Source: Balaenoptera acutorostrata (lineage: Eukaryota > Chordata > Mammalia > Artiodactyla > Balaenopteridae). From it: a stretch of 64,000 nucleotides of DNA. Shown piece after piece: positions 11,962-23,743 of this stretch. Both the position numbers and the translations under genes were made by a program. Each line of letters starts with the position of its first letter. Position 1 is the first letter of the stretch. The DNA lies in assembly GCF_949987535.1 (NCBI RefSeq), contig NC_080081.1:70019603-70083602 (forward strand). The letters are read 5' to 3'. The notes beneath the pieces are model-generated. The model did not search any database, had not been told where the DNA came from, and worked only from the letters and a program-made list of their open reading frames with translations.

Positions 11962-12351
11962 GGGACTTCCCTGGTGGTCCAGTGGTAAAGAATCTGCCTT
12001 ACTATTCAGGGGAGGTGGGTTCGATCCCTGATCTGGGAACTAAGATCCTACATGCCTCGGGGCAACTAAGCCCACACTCTGCAACTACTGAGCTTGCGCA
12101 CCTCAACTAGAGAGCCTGCGTGCAGCAAACTACAGAGCCCATGCGCCCTGGAGCCTGCATGCCACAACTAGAGAAGAGTAAACCAGCACGCCACAACTAG
12201 AGAGAAGCCCACGCCTCATGCCCGCTCACTGCAACAAAAAGATCCTGCATGCCTCAGTGATGATCTCGCATGCCGCAACTAAGACCTGACACAGCCAAAA
12301 AAAATATATAAATAAATAAATAAATAATAAATAAATCTTAAAAAAAAGAAA
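11962..12351 (+). mobile_element. CHR-1-type SINE, full length
   Basis: Starts 'gggacttccctggtggtcc' with a box A-like TGGTCCAGTGG and an intact box B GGTTCGATCCC at 12018-12028. The body has repeated CAACTAGAGA and GCATGCC modules, followed by an AAAT-rich tail. An 18-bp target duplication, taaaatatttctcRtact (17/18 identical), flanks it at 11944-11961 and 12352-12369. At about 390 bp it is longer than the other CHR copies because of the repeated modules. Confidence 0.93.
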
Positions 12352-12619
12352 TAAAATATTTCTCATACTAAGCCAGCAAGTGAGAAAGAAGGACACTTAT
12401 TCCAGTACATTGGGGAACATTAGGTGGTTATAAGTATCTACAGAAAATATATAATATTTATTTCATTTTTAGTCCTAGTAAAAACATCCTTCTGTGACTT
12501 CCTTTGGTTTCTGAGTAGCAGCTTGGGCAAAAGCCAAGTATGACACTGCTATACACATGCAACAGAATTTTATTTGGAAAAACCATGAATGTGGACTATC
12601 AATAAAATGTCATAAATTT

Positions 12620-12775
12620 CTTATTCATCCATCCATCTATCTAGTCATCAATTCATTGATAAAATATTTATCAAGCACCTCTTCCATTTCAGGCATTTTG
12701 CCTACCACTGGAGATACAGCAGTGAACAAGATAGACACACCCTATCTTAAGAAGTATACGGTATTGCTTCCTTAA
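12620..12775 (-). mobile_element. L2 3'-terminal relic
   Basis: 'atttatcaagcacctcttcc' and 'ggagatacagcagtgaacaa' match the reverse complement of the L2 3' end. A short ATCC/ATCT repeat precedes it at about 12626-12642. Confidence 0.55.
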
Positions 12776-13089
12776 CTATTGAATTAAGTAAGATTGAAGA
12801 AGAAAAATACATGGAATCCCTTTCTTTCAAGGTCCATCTACTGGGGTGGATATAGAAGTAGGGCTATACTATTCACAAAAGATTGTTTCTCTTTGCCCTG
12901 CCCCAGCCTGCTTTGTGAGAACTCACAGTCATCTCCTAAAAGTTCTGCACAACCTCAGGGGTATCTTCCGTCTGTTCCACGTGAAATTTACAGTTTCCCC
13001 CTCTTCTCCAGATTATTGTGACAGTCTTTTATTTCTGCTAAAGTTAATAGTAGCAGCTCTGTTGCCTGTCATTTTCCAATAACTACCCA

Positions 13090-13360
13090 CCTTTCTCTCT
13101 TCTAGCATTTTCTTCTTATTTTTCTGAGAAAGTAGAAGCCATCGTAAGACAACTCCTTCATCTACCAGTCTCTTAGCCATGTTATAATGGATGGACTCCC
13201 CTGTTTCTAAAGACAGCTTCTCCACGTGAGCTCTAGATCCTACCTTCCCATCTCTCTCCATCTACTCAGGGACTTGGCTCCAGTAATAATCCCTTCTCTC
13301 TCCTGTGATTATCTCTCTCTCCCAGATCATTCCCATCAGTATGGAAGCATACTGCATGTA
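13090..13360 (+). mobile_element. L2 LINE fragment
   Basis: Resembles the same L2 ORF2 portion seen at 4080-4485: 'tttttctgagaaagtagaag', 'caactccttcatctaccag', 'cagggacttggctccagtaa'. The plus-strand open frames here are chance survivors. Confidence 0.5.
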
Positions 13361-13450
13361 AAGTACTCAGGGCAGAGCCTTGTACAACAAAGGCTCAGTA
13401 CATATCATATATTAGTATTATTATTACTGTCATCTTCTTCTTCTTCAGGA
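13361..13450 (+). mobile_element. MIR SINE 3' relic
   Basis: 'tgtaaagtactcagggcag', then 'ggctcagtacatatcatata', then 'ttagtattattattactgt' follows the MIR 3' layout (AAAGCRCTTAGYACAG, then CTCAATAAATG, then TATTATTATT). Confidence 0.45.
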
Positions 13451-13499
13451 TCATCCACACTGAGCTTTGTCATAGTGATAAGTATCAGGCCTTCCATAT

Positions 13500-14185
13500 T
13501 CAAATCTTGAAAAACTCCACTCCAAAGATTGTCACCAGGACCAACATTTAGGCACTCAAGGATTATGAGGATAAGAAATGGGGTCTTAATATTTTCTTCC
13601 TTTTTGTAAAAAAAGATAGGAAGACAGAATGAGCTAACACCACGAGATGACTATGCTCACATGGTGGTTAATGGGGATAGTCAAACAGAAAAGGTGTAAT
13701 TTAAAGTGTTGCCACATGACAGCTTATTTGGAGGAATCTCAAAAGTGCAAGTAGGAAAACAGCTCAAAAAATCCTTAGTTCAATAGAAAGAGGGGTGATT
13801 AGTTAATATGGCCATTAACTATTGAGTGAGGGGATAAGTATAGGGCATGACTTTTCAAGGAGTTACTCTAAATGACAAGAACACACAGAATTATTTTTTA
13901 TATAGTAAGGAGATTTATTAGTGGGTTCTTATTGTTATTTACATGGTTGATCCTAAAAAAATTGACTGTTCTGGAGAAAGATAGTTTCTTTTCCATGATT
14001 TATATTTCATTTTTATTTGAAAGTTTTATCTCCAAAGACTCCTGGTGCTCATATGTTGAAAGCTTTGGAACCCACGTAGAACAAGTTAGAAGGTATGCTG
14101 AAACTTTATACAGTGGAAAGAAGGATATAGACTAGGAACCCACAAGACTGGAACGCTGAGAACTCACCCAGTAGCAGACTGACTC
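13500..14185. other. No gene or clear repeat
   Basis: An 87-codon plus-strand frame at 13872-14135 has a hydrophobic N-terminal half but no recognisable domain. AT-rich composition makes chance the best explanation. Confidence 0.45.
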
Positions 14186-14189
14186 CTAT

Positions 14190-14990
14190 AGTGGACATTT
14201 TTATTTTTGCAGCTCAGTGTCTCTTCTCCCTTCTGGTGGTAACAGCATCCCAGTTGTGCTTTGGAGAATCACTCCTCTTCCATTGGATGTAGTCAATAGT
14301 GGTACCTGTCTTCCTCTGGCCAGTGGGTGGGCACATGCCCCAAGCTTGGCCAACCTCATGCCTTTTCTCTGGAACTGAAGTCTTGCAGAATGTGTTCAAA
14401 GTAGATTCATTCCAGTGATGGCCTCCTGGAGAGCGTGTCCCTTCATTCCTGTTGCCTCAGTGCCCAGAACGGCTCTGGTTTCTGGTCTCTATGAACTTTG
14501 GCTCTTTAGATTTTCCTTTAACTCTGTGACCTCAACTTCTTTCCAATGCGTTTTCTTTTTTCTTCCATTAAAGACACTCGAAATGATTTGTGTTGCCTGC
14601 AACAAAAGAACACTTACTGATACATGTCCTCACCCCAGGTGAGGAGACAACTAGCAGTGCCTCCTGTATCACAATGCTTGTGGGGGTGTGGCTGGCTACC
14701 TTCCTCATCAGATGGTGTTTGTTTTCTGGGGTCCAATTTGAGAGGTGAAACTAGATGCAGTTTTTATGAATTCTGTCTGAGTTGGAAGATGGACCCATCC
14801 TGTAAGGGAAGTAACCTGGAAACAGGCACTTTGATCTTTGGGAAGAGTGGGAATGAGTGCGGGAGAATTTGGCAAGAGCTAAGCAGGGGATCAGGGTCCT
14901 GGACAAACCGTTTGGAATTCAGGAGAGTGCTTCAGTCTCACTAGAAAATGAAACTCACTCCTAAAACCAAGGCAAAAAAAAAAAAAAAAA
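14190..14990 (+). mobile_element. Unclassified old repeat or retrocopy ending in poly(A)
   Basis: 14190-14625 resembles ancient interspersed-repeat sequence ('cctctggccagtgggtggg', 'gttgcctgcaacaaaagaac'), but I cannot name the family. The stretch ends in 17 uninterrupted A at 14974-14990. A 9-bp match, aatagtggt, lies after the A tract (14993-15001) and at about 14294-14302, which could be a target duplication of a retrocopy or chance. Frames of 75 and 106 codons show no known domain. Confidence 0.3.
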
Positions 14991-15194
14991 TGAATAGTGG
15001 TGGAGATAACATTACAGCTTGGGAGGCATAATTGCTAGGGCCCCCTCAGGCTCAATTCAAGAATGAACCAGCTGGGGATAATGGGTACCTAGCTGAATGA
15101 TTTAAAGGAGTCATCTAAAACTGGGTTCGAAACCTACGTAGAAAAATTGTGTTCTTCCTCTGGTAGTGATGAGACTGTAGAGGATTGCTTTATG

Positions 15195-15465
15195 GGTGAG
15201 ATAAATGTCTCTTCCTCTGAGATGTCTTCCCCATCATTTCCCCTTTTTTATCTCTCCACCGTATGTTGGTCTTGATGCTCCTACCGTGTGTCCCAATGGT
15301 AACCTCTATTTGACCTGTCATGTTATTTATTTGTCTCCCCAACCAGACTGTCAGCTTCACAAAAGAACAACTGTTTCCTTCCTTCTTCACCTGCGTATCC
15401 TCAGTGTCAAGCATAGTGCCTGACACTTAATAAAAATGTGTTGAATAATGAATAAGCAAAAAGGA
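15195..15465 (+). mobile_element. L2 LINE 3' end
   Basis: Clear L2 terminus: 'tgttatttatttgtctcccc', 'cagactgtcagcttcacaa', 'gtgtcaagcatagtgcctg', then 'aataaaaatgtgttgaata'. Truncated at its 5' side. Confidence 0.78.
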
Positions 15466-16755
15466 AGCTAAGGAGTTTATCAGAGACGTAGAAGGAGATT
15501 CTGTGGAAAGCAAGGCAATGAAAAGTCCTTTTTACTTCTTGTAATATTATATTAAGTAATGTATTTACAGAGTACTTTATCTGAGGTCAATTCTAAATGA
15601 TAAAAATAAGAGGTCCCCTGACAGTAATTATGGGATTTTTAATAATATAGTAAAACTTCTCTAAAGCATGTTAAATCTTTTCATGCAGCGTATTCTTTTT
15701 TATTTTACCAGACAAATCAGTTAATATATGTAGGAAAATGTTTTGCTTCACAATGACATATGACAATTTTAATAGCACCTATTAAAGTGCTTTACACATA
15801 ATAGTTGTTCAGCACCTGTTTGTTGACAGAGCATATATATTCAGCAAAATTGGCCTCTTTGTATAAAACAGTTTTAAGTCTAAGAATATCTATTCACTAT
15901 TTAATTCTATAATAGCTCACATTGCAGCAAAAGATTAAATGAGAATAAAAAAGAAAATATTCTCTATCTTTTCCTGATACAAACTTTGTGTCATAACTTA
16001 TTCTTGCTCTTCCAACCAGTGAGGTCTGGACTTTAAACTGAGTTGCAACACATCTTGTCACCTGACACACAAGAAAACCTTTGATAAATCTTAATTGCAC
16101 ACATAAACTGCATTAAAATCTTAATCCTGCATAAAAGAATAGCTCCATTTACCTAATGAGAGTCACTTTCTTCTTCTTGCTGGAAAATAAAAGCTTGTGA
16201 TATTTGAAAAGGTAGACTTTGCCAATGGACTTCTGTCTCTATAAATCATCATAGACAGTGATTCCTTGAAAAACAGGTTTCATGTAATATTTATGTAAGC
16301 TGCACATGACCTTGAATGAAAGCAAGAGTTAGAAGAAAGTGTTCTTACTGTTCAACAGAACACTTCTCTATTTTGTCAAATGTTACTTACTCAGGTCATA
16401 TGCAAATTTTTTTGAACTGAACAAAGGTTGTTTATTTTAAAACTAAGCTATAGGGAAGTATGGCATTTCTTTTTAGAATCAATACTATTTTATCTTGTAC
16501 TCATAGAAAATCTCTTTTAAAAAGCAAAGAGGAATACCAGCAGCAAAGCTGGATACAGAATGAATGTGGGTAAGTAAAGCATTAAAATGTCCTCTAACCA
16601 TTCATGGCATTGATTCTGGAGAGAATCATGAAAGCAGATGGAAAAGATCAGATGTCTGGTTGGTAGGGTACAGGTTGCTGTGTTTGATAAACATGTACCC
16701 TTATCCAATTTTGCAGCTCCAAAGAAAATCTGTATGGTAAGGATAGGCAGTGGTA
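15466..16755. other. No gene or clear repeat
   Basis: AT-rich DNA. Open frames at 15897-16100 and 16517-16708 on the minus strand show no domain. A weak L2-like phrase, 'gtgctttacacataatag', occurs near 15789 but is too short to call. Confidence 0.5.
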
Positions 16756-16759
16756 CTGG

Positions 16760-16905
16760 TTCTAGCCTGGTCTGTAGAATTTATTACCTGTAAGACCTTT
16801 GGCAATTCATTTAACTTCTCTGAACTTTTCATTGCCCATAAAATGAAGTAGAGAATCCTTATCTGGGTTGCCTGCATTGTAAGGCTTCTACTACCTTTCC
16901 TTCTT
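16760..16905 (+). mobile_element. MIR SINE
   Basis: Contains the MIR core: 'gacctttggcaattcattta', 'acttctctgaactttt', 'cccataaaatgaagtaga'. This corresponds to the family's GTGACCTTGGGCAAGTCA, CTCTGAGCC and TGTAAAATGGGG landmarks. Confidence 0.65.
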
Positions 16906-16959
16906 ACCACTCCCTTCCTAAGTTCCAGCACTCTAAGTTCCAGTCATATTCAACTCCAC

Positions 16960-17130
16960 ATCATCTCCTTTTATTTTCTTGATAAGCCTATCTGAAATGA
17001 TCTTGTTCATGTGTTTGTATTCCTTCACTAGAATTTAAGTTTCATGATATGAGGGATATTTGGTATTATTTTTTTACCATATATGAAGCACTAGAACAAT
17101 TAACTGGTACATAAAAATAATTAGTGAATG
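16960..17130 (+). mobile_element. L2 3'-end relic
   Basis: 'tattccttcactagaattta' followed by 'gtttcatgatatgagggata' and 'ttaactggtacataaaaata' fits a decayed L2 terminus. Confidence 0.42.
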
Positions 17131-17132
17131 AC

Positions 17133-17690
17133 TTCTAGATATATACCCAGAAGAATGTAATGCAGGGACTCAAACCATTACTTGTATGCCCATGTTCATA
17201 GCAGCATTATTCCCAGTAGCCAAAAGGTGAAAGCAACCCATGTGTCTATCAACCAATGAGTGGATAAACAAAATGTGGTCTATACATACAAAGGAATATT
17301 ATTCAGCCCTAAAAAGGAAGGAAAATGTGACACATGCTACCATATGGATGGACCTTGAGGACATTGTACTAAGTGAAGTAAACCAGACACAAAAGAACAA
17401 GTCCTGTATGATTCCATTTATGTAAGGTTCCTAGAGCAGTCAGATTCATAGAGACAGAGCATAGAATGGTGGTGGACATGGGCTGGGGGGAGGGAAAATG
17501 GGGAGTTAGTGTTTAATGGGTACAGAGTTATAGTCTGGAATGATGAAGAGATTCTGGAGATGGATGGTAGTGATCGTTGCACAACAATGTGAAAGTACTT
17601 AATGTCACTGAACTGTACACTTAAAAGTGGTTAAAATGGTAAATTTTACATTATGTATATTTTACGACAATTAAAAAATATCAGTGAACC
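17133..17690 (+). mobile_element. L1M-type LINE 3' end
   Basis: Typical L1 3' coding and UTR sequence in sense: 'tgttcatagcagcattattc', 'gtggataaacaaaatgtgg', 'ggaatattattcagcccta', 'tggatggaccttgaggac', then the 3'UTR phrase 'ctgaactgtacacttaaaa' and 'aattttacattatgtatatt'. A 61-codon frame at 17240-17425 is the end of decayed ORF2. Old and 5'-truncated. Confidence 0.85.
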
Positions 17691-17826
17691 AGTCAGTGTG
17701 GAGGTCCTTCCAACAAGTGGTTCTCACTCTTGGAACACTGTCCTCTGTCATTGCTCCACCCCTGCCATATCCTCCCCTTCTGTCTCCACCTACCAACTCC
17801 TTGTTGTATATTAGCTCAGCCTAGAT

Positions 17827-18061
17827 CAAGTTTTCTCAACTGCAGCACTGTTGACATTTGGGACTGAATAATCTGTTTCACAGGGACTATCCTGTGGGTG
17901 AGACTTGGAAAGAGGTTTAGCAGCATCTCTGGCTTCTAGCCACTAGAAGCCAATAGCACCTCCCACCGTCCAAAAATTGGAAATCAAATACGTCTCCAGA
18001 TATTAGGAAGTGTCCCAAAGTTGGGGATCCAGGTAAAATTGCCAATGGTTGAGAACCACTG
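17827..18061. mobile_element. hAT-type (Charlie/MER) non-autonomous DNA transposon
   Basis: The ends are inverted and similar: 'caagttttctcaac' on the left and 'gttgagaaccactg' on the right. 8-bp flanks gcctagat (17819-17826) and gtttagat (18062-18069) agree at 6 of 8 positions, as expected for an old hAT target duplication. The interior carries the familiar phrases 'actgttgacatttgggac', 'gtttagcagcatctctggc' and 'ctagaagccaatagcacc'. It codes for nothing. A related copy lies at 48665-48837. Confidence 0.78.
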
Positions 18062-18244
18062 GTTTAGATGTTACTCTCACTTTCTCTGCAAGTCTGAGCT
18101 AAGAGCTGCTTTTGTGCACCTTTTCAAACTTGATGCCTCTATCCTACTCTATACGACTCTATTCTACTCTATACTTTCCTATCATGACATTGATTACACT
18201 CTTATTACACTGTCTCTACACTATCTAGAGATACTGTAACTATG

Positions 18245-18400
18245 GTAACTATCGTACCTAACACTGTATCTGGCATGTAGTAGGTGCTCAATATATACTT
18301 TTGATTTGAATTCAGTTTCCTCATCATCAAAATGGAGATGCCTGGTTGTTTCCCAGAAATGTTGTGAATATTGTTTAATAAGAGAAACTTTGAAAAAATT
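18245..18400 (+). mobile_element. L2 or MIR 3' relics
   Basis: 'tctggcatgtagtaggtgct' followed by 'caatatatacttttgatttg' is the common L2/MIR 3' motif. 'agtttcctcatcatcaaaat' next to it resembles a MIR core. Short and diverged. Confidence 0.42.
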
Positions 18401-19990
18401 ATAAGGTATTACCTAGAAATGAATTCACATTATTATTGCTATAATAAAGTCTTCACTGGCTCTTATCTACCAGAGTTTCATCCTCCTAACCTCTAACACT
18501 TCTGACAGTACTTTGTTTAACAAAGTACTATATCATACATAGCTCACGTGTATCATTCAATAAGTCAGTGGCTGAATTGGGATAGAGTAAGTTCTATAAC
18601 TGAGCATAATTTTATCTTTAGAAACTCAGTCTGAGAATCTAAAAACCATGCATTGGAAACTCACTAGAAGATTGCTAATTTGGAGCTTGATCTTTGGAAA
18701 ACAAAAACTTAAACACAGGTTTAAAAGATAGTTTATTTAGGCTTGTGAATTTTTACAAAAGAGTTCTATAGCTAATATGCCTAAAATAGATAGCTTAATT
18801 GCTGTCATCAATGTGCTATAAAGATTCCAAGTTCAGAAAGAAATCAAAGTTATGTTTAATTTATCTATTCTGACAGAAATAACTTGGAATTATGGTTTCA
18901 CATTTGAAAGCAACTTTTATCGTTGTCGTTGTTAGTCAGAGTCAGTATGTGTTGTTATAATCAGAGGGTTCATGTTCCTGTACAAATAAAAGAATGCAGT
19001 ATATTTCAAATCACAAGCTAAACTGGAAGAAACATATAGGTAGTATGAACATTAGAAAAATTTAGAAGCAGACGATATACTAAAGACAGAGCAAAATGAC
19101 TGCCTGAAAAGAAGTAAATAATACTTTTGAAGAAATAATGGTACATTTTGTTAATTTAAAAGTTACATTTGAATGACTTAAACAGTAGAATATGGAGGAA
19201 TTAAGATGATAATTATGATCCTTACATTTCTTCCTTCTATCTGTTCATTCCTCCTCATCATTTATTAGGCATTAATGGAGGAGGAACTGCAAAGTGGTTC
19301 ACTCACCACCCACTCCAGCTCCCTTTTAGCCTGACTTCCTGAACTATTAAAGCAGGAAGGTTGAAATTACATTTCCCAGACCCCTCTGCAGCTAGGATTC
19401 CACATGTGAGCTGTGTTTCCTCAAGCATATATAACCTGTGTGAAGAGTGTCTCAGCATATGGCTTACAGGCTCTGCGTGATGTGATGGCGACTTCTGGAG
19501 TTGTGCAGAGTATCATGCTTTTGTAAGTGAGACTTGGAAGGAAGGAGTAATGAGTGGTTGGTGTAAATATGCAGGGAGATAGAATCTTCTGGCAAGTAGG
19601 GTGGTGCAATGTTTGATTCTCCTGCAGAAGCTTTGATAAAGGGACTAGTGGTCTTATCATCGGTGAGAGTGAGATTTCAGCGAGGAGAGTCCCTTACAGG
19701 CACTGAGTGTTCTAGGGCCTGAGAGTTGTTGGTTGAGTAACAGCTAAGCTGCACAACCTGCCTCTCCTGGAAATTTTGTTAGCTGCCTCACACCTCGTAA
19801 TAACTCCCTTTTTGCATAAACCGGCTACATTGGATTATGTGTCCAGAAACTATGGAATCTGATAGACAACATCTATGATAGGTACTGTAGATAGAAAAGT
19901 GGATTTATGCCCAAATCTTCATTCATGCTCACTGATATTCATCCTGAAGGGCTTTGAAGTCTTATGGAGGAGGTGAAAATAGGCATGTAA
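18401..19990. other. No gene; part may be an unclassified old repeat
   Basis: 18401-19200 shows nothing. 19270-19830 ('attacatttcccagacccc', 'ctgcagctaggattccacat') resembles an ancient repeat found widely in mammals, but I cannot name it. The 79-codon minus frame at 19421-19660 has no domain. Confidence 0.4.
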
Positions 19991-20003
19991 ATAACAGTAA
20001 AAT

Positions 20004-20449
20004 GTATTTATTTATTAATTTATTATTTTAAAAAAACTTTTAAAAATGCAATGTTAAAAGTTACTTTCTATTTACAGTTATTACAAAATATTGGCTACAT
20101 TTTCAGTGTAGTATGATACATCCTTGAGCCTGTCTTACACCCAATAGCTTGTACCTCCCACTCCCCCATCCCTATATTGCCCCTCTCCACTGTAACCACT
20201 AGTTTGTTCTCTACATCTGTGAGTCTGCTTCTTTTTTGTTATACTCACTAGTTTGTTGTGTTTTTTAGATTCCACATATAAGTGATATCATACAGTATTT
20301 TCTTTCTTTGTCTGACTTACTTCACTTAGCATAATGCCCTTCAAGTCCATCCATGTTGCTGCAAATGGCAAAATTTTGTTCTTTTTAATGGCTGAGTAGT
20401 AGTCCATTGTGTGTGTGTGTATATATATATATGTATGTATATGTGTGTG

Positions 20450-20481
<32 letters not shown>

Positions 20482-20887
20482 CATACATATATATATGCCA
20501 AAACTTCTTTATCCATTCATCTGTTAATGAACACTTAGGTTGCTTCCGTATCTCGGCAATTGTAAATAATGCTGCCGTGAACATTGGGGTGTGTGTATCT
20601 TTTTGAATTAGTGTTTTGTTTTATGTTTTTCGGATATATACCCAGGAGTGGAATTGCTGGGTCATATGGTAGTTTTATCTTTAGTTTTTTGAGGAACCTC
20701 CATCCTGTTCTCCACAGAGGCTGCACCAATTTACACCCCCACCAGCAGTGCACCAGCGTTCCCTTTTCTCCGTAGCCTCGCCAACGTTCGTTATTTGTGT
20801 TCTTTTGATGACAGCCGTTCTGACAGGTGTGAGATGATATCTCATGTGGTTTTGATTTGCATTCCTCTGATGATTAGTGATGAAATT
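20004..20887 (-). mobile_element. L1 LINE, 5'-truncated
   Basis: Reverse complement of the L1 3'UTR and end of ORF2: 'gtgagtctgcttcttttttg', 'cacttagcataatgccctt', 'ttcttttttaatggctgag' style sequence, 'atgctgccgtgaacattgg', 'caggtgtgagatgatatctc'. A target duplication, acagtaaaat, is visible at 19994-20003 and 20888-20897. ORF2 fragments on the minus strand (20288-20584, 20535-20753) are recognisable but broken. A TG/TA microsatellite has grown inside it. Confidence 0.9.
20408..20495. repeat. (TG)n(TA)n compound microsatellite inside L1
   Basis: Alternating TG then TA/CA units at the point where L1 reads attccattgtatatatg. It produces spurious frames rich in Cys, Val, Tyr and Ile on both strands. 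Confidence 0.92.
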
Positions 20888-20949
20888 ACAGTAAAATTTA
20901 ATAAATGTTGTTGTAGGCTTGAAATACAGAATGAGGAGCACAAAAAAAG

Positions 20950-21475
20950 GACAGTGGCTTAGAAGAGTAATTGGCTGAGAAGTGTCATTGGACCAAGGAA
21001 GGTTTCATAGAAAAGTTATCATTAGATCTTTAAGAGTGAATTTTTCTTCACATCAGGTGAAGAAAATGAGAAGAATATTTCAAGAAGAAGGAAGAGGATG
21101 TTCAAAGTTATGGAGTGATGAAACAGCATGGGACATTCAGCATAGTATTATAGAAATTTTGTTATGTAAGGAGAGTATATAATTGATGTCAGGGAGATGA
21201 ACCTAGGAAAAAAGGTGGGGCCTTGTATGCTGGACTTAGGAGTTTGGCTTTGAGGATTTGGAGCAAGGGGATAGCATATATTTCAGGAAGGTTACTTGGG
21301 CAGCCGTGTGTAGAATAGATTGGGTGGGGGGCGGTCTCTATTAGAGACAGGATACAGGGAAGATTTAAGTTGCTACTGCAGTAACATAGGGGAGAAATGG
21401 TGAGACTGTGGCACACGGAAAGGAGAGGAGCAGATGGATTAGAGAGATATTGTAGTTGCTGACCCACAGCAGGAA
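20950..21475 (-). mobile_element. L2 LINE fragment
   Basis: Reverse complement of L2 3' sequence: 'aaggtggggccttgtatgct', 'gtttggctttgaggatttgg', 'aggttacttgggcagcc', 'acccaataaacattagttg'. It is followed about 200 bp later by a further L2 terminus. Confidence 0.55.
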
Positions 21476-21679
21476 CCCAATAAACATTAGTTGAATGGGA
21501 TACAAGGGGGAAAAATTGAACAGAACTAAAAAATTCTTGGCTTGGGTGAATAAGAGGAAGGGAACAGGCTTTTCAGTAAATTCACAGAGAGTATGCCATT
21601 GGTGCTGTTAGTCCCTACCTTATTTGAAAGGAGAAAAAGTGTGATAATCAATATTATAAAATATTCACTCACTTTTTTC

Positions 21680-21900
21680 CATCCATCCATTCACTCATTC
21701 ATTCAATAAATATTTGTTGAGTTCTGTTGATGTGGTACACACTGGGCTAGGCATTGTGGATTCCATATTGAGTTAGCCAGTCTAAGGGGGATGGCAGCCA
21801 TAGAGCAAATAATGATAGAATAATTAACTACAGTCAGGAGGAGCATTCTGAAGGATAAACTAGGGTATTATGTGATAGGGAAGGTTTAGGGATACATGAG
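21680..21900 (-). mobile_element. L2 LINE 3' end
   Basis: 'attcaataaatatttgttga' and 'cactgggctaggcattgtgg' are the reverse complement of the L2 terminus. Followed by decayed L2 3' sequence. Confidence 0.62.
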
Positions 21901-22560
21901 CCACAGGGGAGGTGCTGTGGAATAGTGAGCATTATTCGTGTAGTGAGACTAAACCTGTTTTTCCAGAGGATTGCATCTTTAAAAATTTATCATTCCATCC
22001 AGATTTCATAAAGGCTGTTGTTCTTACGTCTTTAAGGCTATGGTGTCATTGTTGGAAAGCTTTCTCTATGCAGAGCAAATCTACCCATTCATTCTCTCTT
22101 CTGCCACTATCACTAGAGAACTTTTCTGATTAATTATTAACTAGCAAATGTATCTCTAGAGCACCACATTAAGTGGTAACATATTAATGAAGATGAATTT
22201 GAGGTCCTATTCACCCTTCTTGAGGGAAGTAAGCTGGACTGTGCCGACAATCAATCCCATTAATCACTTTCTGTTAGATTCACTGTGTGATTTAGTTTGT
22301 CTTTTGGGGGGGATTCTTTTCTCCATTTGAAAATAGATATTTTCTGCAAATAAAGGAAATGCCTGTGCAATTTACAGTGAAACTAGCCACGCTAATTTAT
22401 AGAGGAAGGCTGCATGGTTACTAGGAAGAACATATATGGGTTGGTAGACCAATATAAGTCATATATTGGTCTTGGCTATCACTTCACAAATGACACAGTC
22501 TGTCTCTAGGTATATCAAATTAATTGAAGAAAGTTGAAATAAAGTACAGTGTTTAATTGG
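21901..22560. other. No gene or clear repeat
   Basis: AT-rich DNA. A 73-codon plus frame at 21912-22133 has no recognisable domain. Confidence 0.5.
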
Positions 22561-22564
22561 TCTA

Positions 22565-22725
22565 AAGCAGTGTTTTCCAAACTACAGATTGGAACTCATT
22601 TGTGGCTTGTGAAATCAGTTTAGTGTGTTGTGACCAGCATTTTTAAAAAGAGGAAATAGAATTGGAAAAGTAGTAAAAATAGCAGAGAATATTGCATATA
22701 GACAGAGTAAGTAATGGTTTGTAAA
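22565..22725 (+). mobile_element. hAT-like DNA transposon fragment
   Basis: 'gcagtgttttccaaactaca' followed by 'tggcttgtgaaatcagttta' and 'gtgttgtgaccagcattttt' resembles a hAT-family relic found across mammals. No opposite terminus or target duplication is clear. Confidence 0.4.
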
Positions 22726-22760
22726 ACTTCCATTTCATATGTATCTACATGTGTTATATA

Positions 22761-22894
22761 CAGTTGTCCTTTGGTATTTGCAGGGGATTGGCTACAGGAC
22801 CCCTCTGGATATCAAAATATGCAGATGCTTAAGTCCCTCACAGTTGGTTTCTGTATTTGTGGATGCAGAATCCGTGGATATGGAGGGCTGATTG
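22761..22894. mobile_element. Miniature Tigger/MER2-like DNA transposon
   Basis: Begins 'cagttgtcctttggtattt' and ends with the inverted form 'ggatatggagggctgattg'. It is flanked by TA at 22759-22760 and 22895-22896, as expected for a mariner/Tigger insertion. The phrases 'gattggctacaggacccct' and 'gatgcttaagtccct' match the MER2 left end. Only 134 bp remain, so the interior is deleted. Confidence 0.82.
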
Positions 22895-23729
22895 TACGTT
22901 ATATTGTATATATGTATGTAACATGCAATATGTATATATGTAAACTTATTTAGGTGTGTAGATACTAGGTGAATACATAAAACATCAAAGAAGTTTCAGA
23001 GCCATAGATCTGGAAAAAGAGTTCTAGATAAAGACCTCTTCAGTCAGAACTTCCATTAATATACCTATCCCAAATTACTTTCTTATTGCTTAAAACACAT
23101 TGAAAACCATTGAAACTACTGGGATGAAGAATTATTAATACATTTTAGCTCTGAATGCATGCTGGGTAAAACAGGGAAGTAAAGGTACTCTTGGTTTGGT
23201 AAATAGATACATATTTCATATACTAAATAAAGGTGTTCTAAACTTTCAAGGTTTACTAATTTTGTTATTTAGAATTTAAGGAATTCTGTATCAAATATGT
23301 GAGAGAGATTGACTCATTTTCCTAAGTACATTAAATATAGTAACCTGGAGAGGTTAGAGATTCAGACATTAAGTTATTTTTTTATACCTGACACAGATTG
23401 GTTTGTGATCTATGAATATTCATCATGAATGCCTTCCTTCTGACCCACATTTAATCATTTATAAATAGAAATACTATTATTTATTTATGGTATTTTGTAA
23501 ATAGTAATTTCTTTAATATAACATATTGGGATTACAGTTTTCAAGGCATAATTGTTGGCATTCTTTTCCATTTCTACATTATGTAGAAATAATAAAGCTA
23601 TGGATAACGTTCTATTCTATATCACTATGGCCATTCTCCAAAGACTCCTGCTTTTGATTTTGTACAGAAATTTATTTCATTACTTTGTAACATCAGTCTC
23701 ATCATTTTCACTCTTCACTGCTGGGTCTC
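22895..23729. other. No gene or clear repeat
   Basis: AT-rich DNA with only short frames. Confidence 0.5.
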
Positions 23730-23743
23730 AAATTCAGCCTTCC

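Noticed and set aside
20288..20606. Tyr/Ile/Cys/Val-rich frames on both strands
   Set aside because: They are translations of the TG/TA microsatellite inside an L1; the same applies at 31747-32118.
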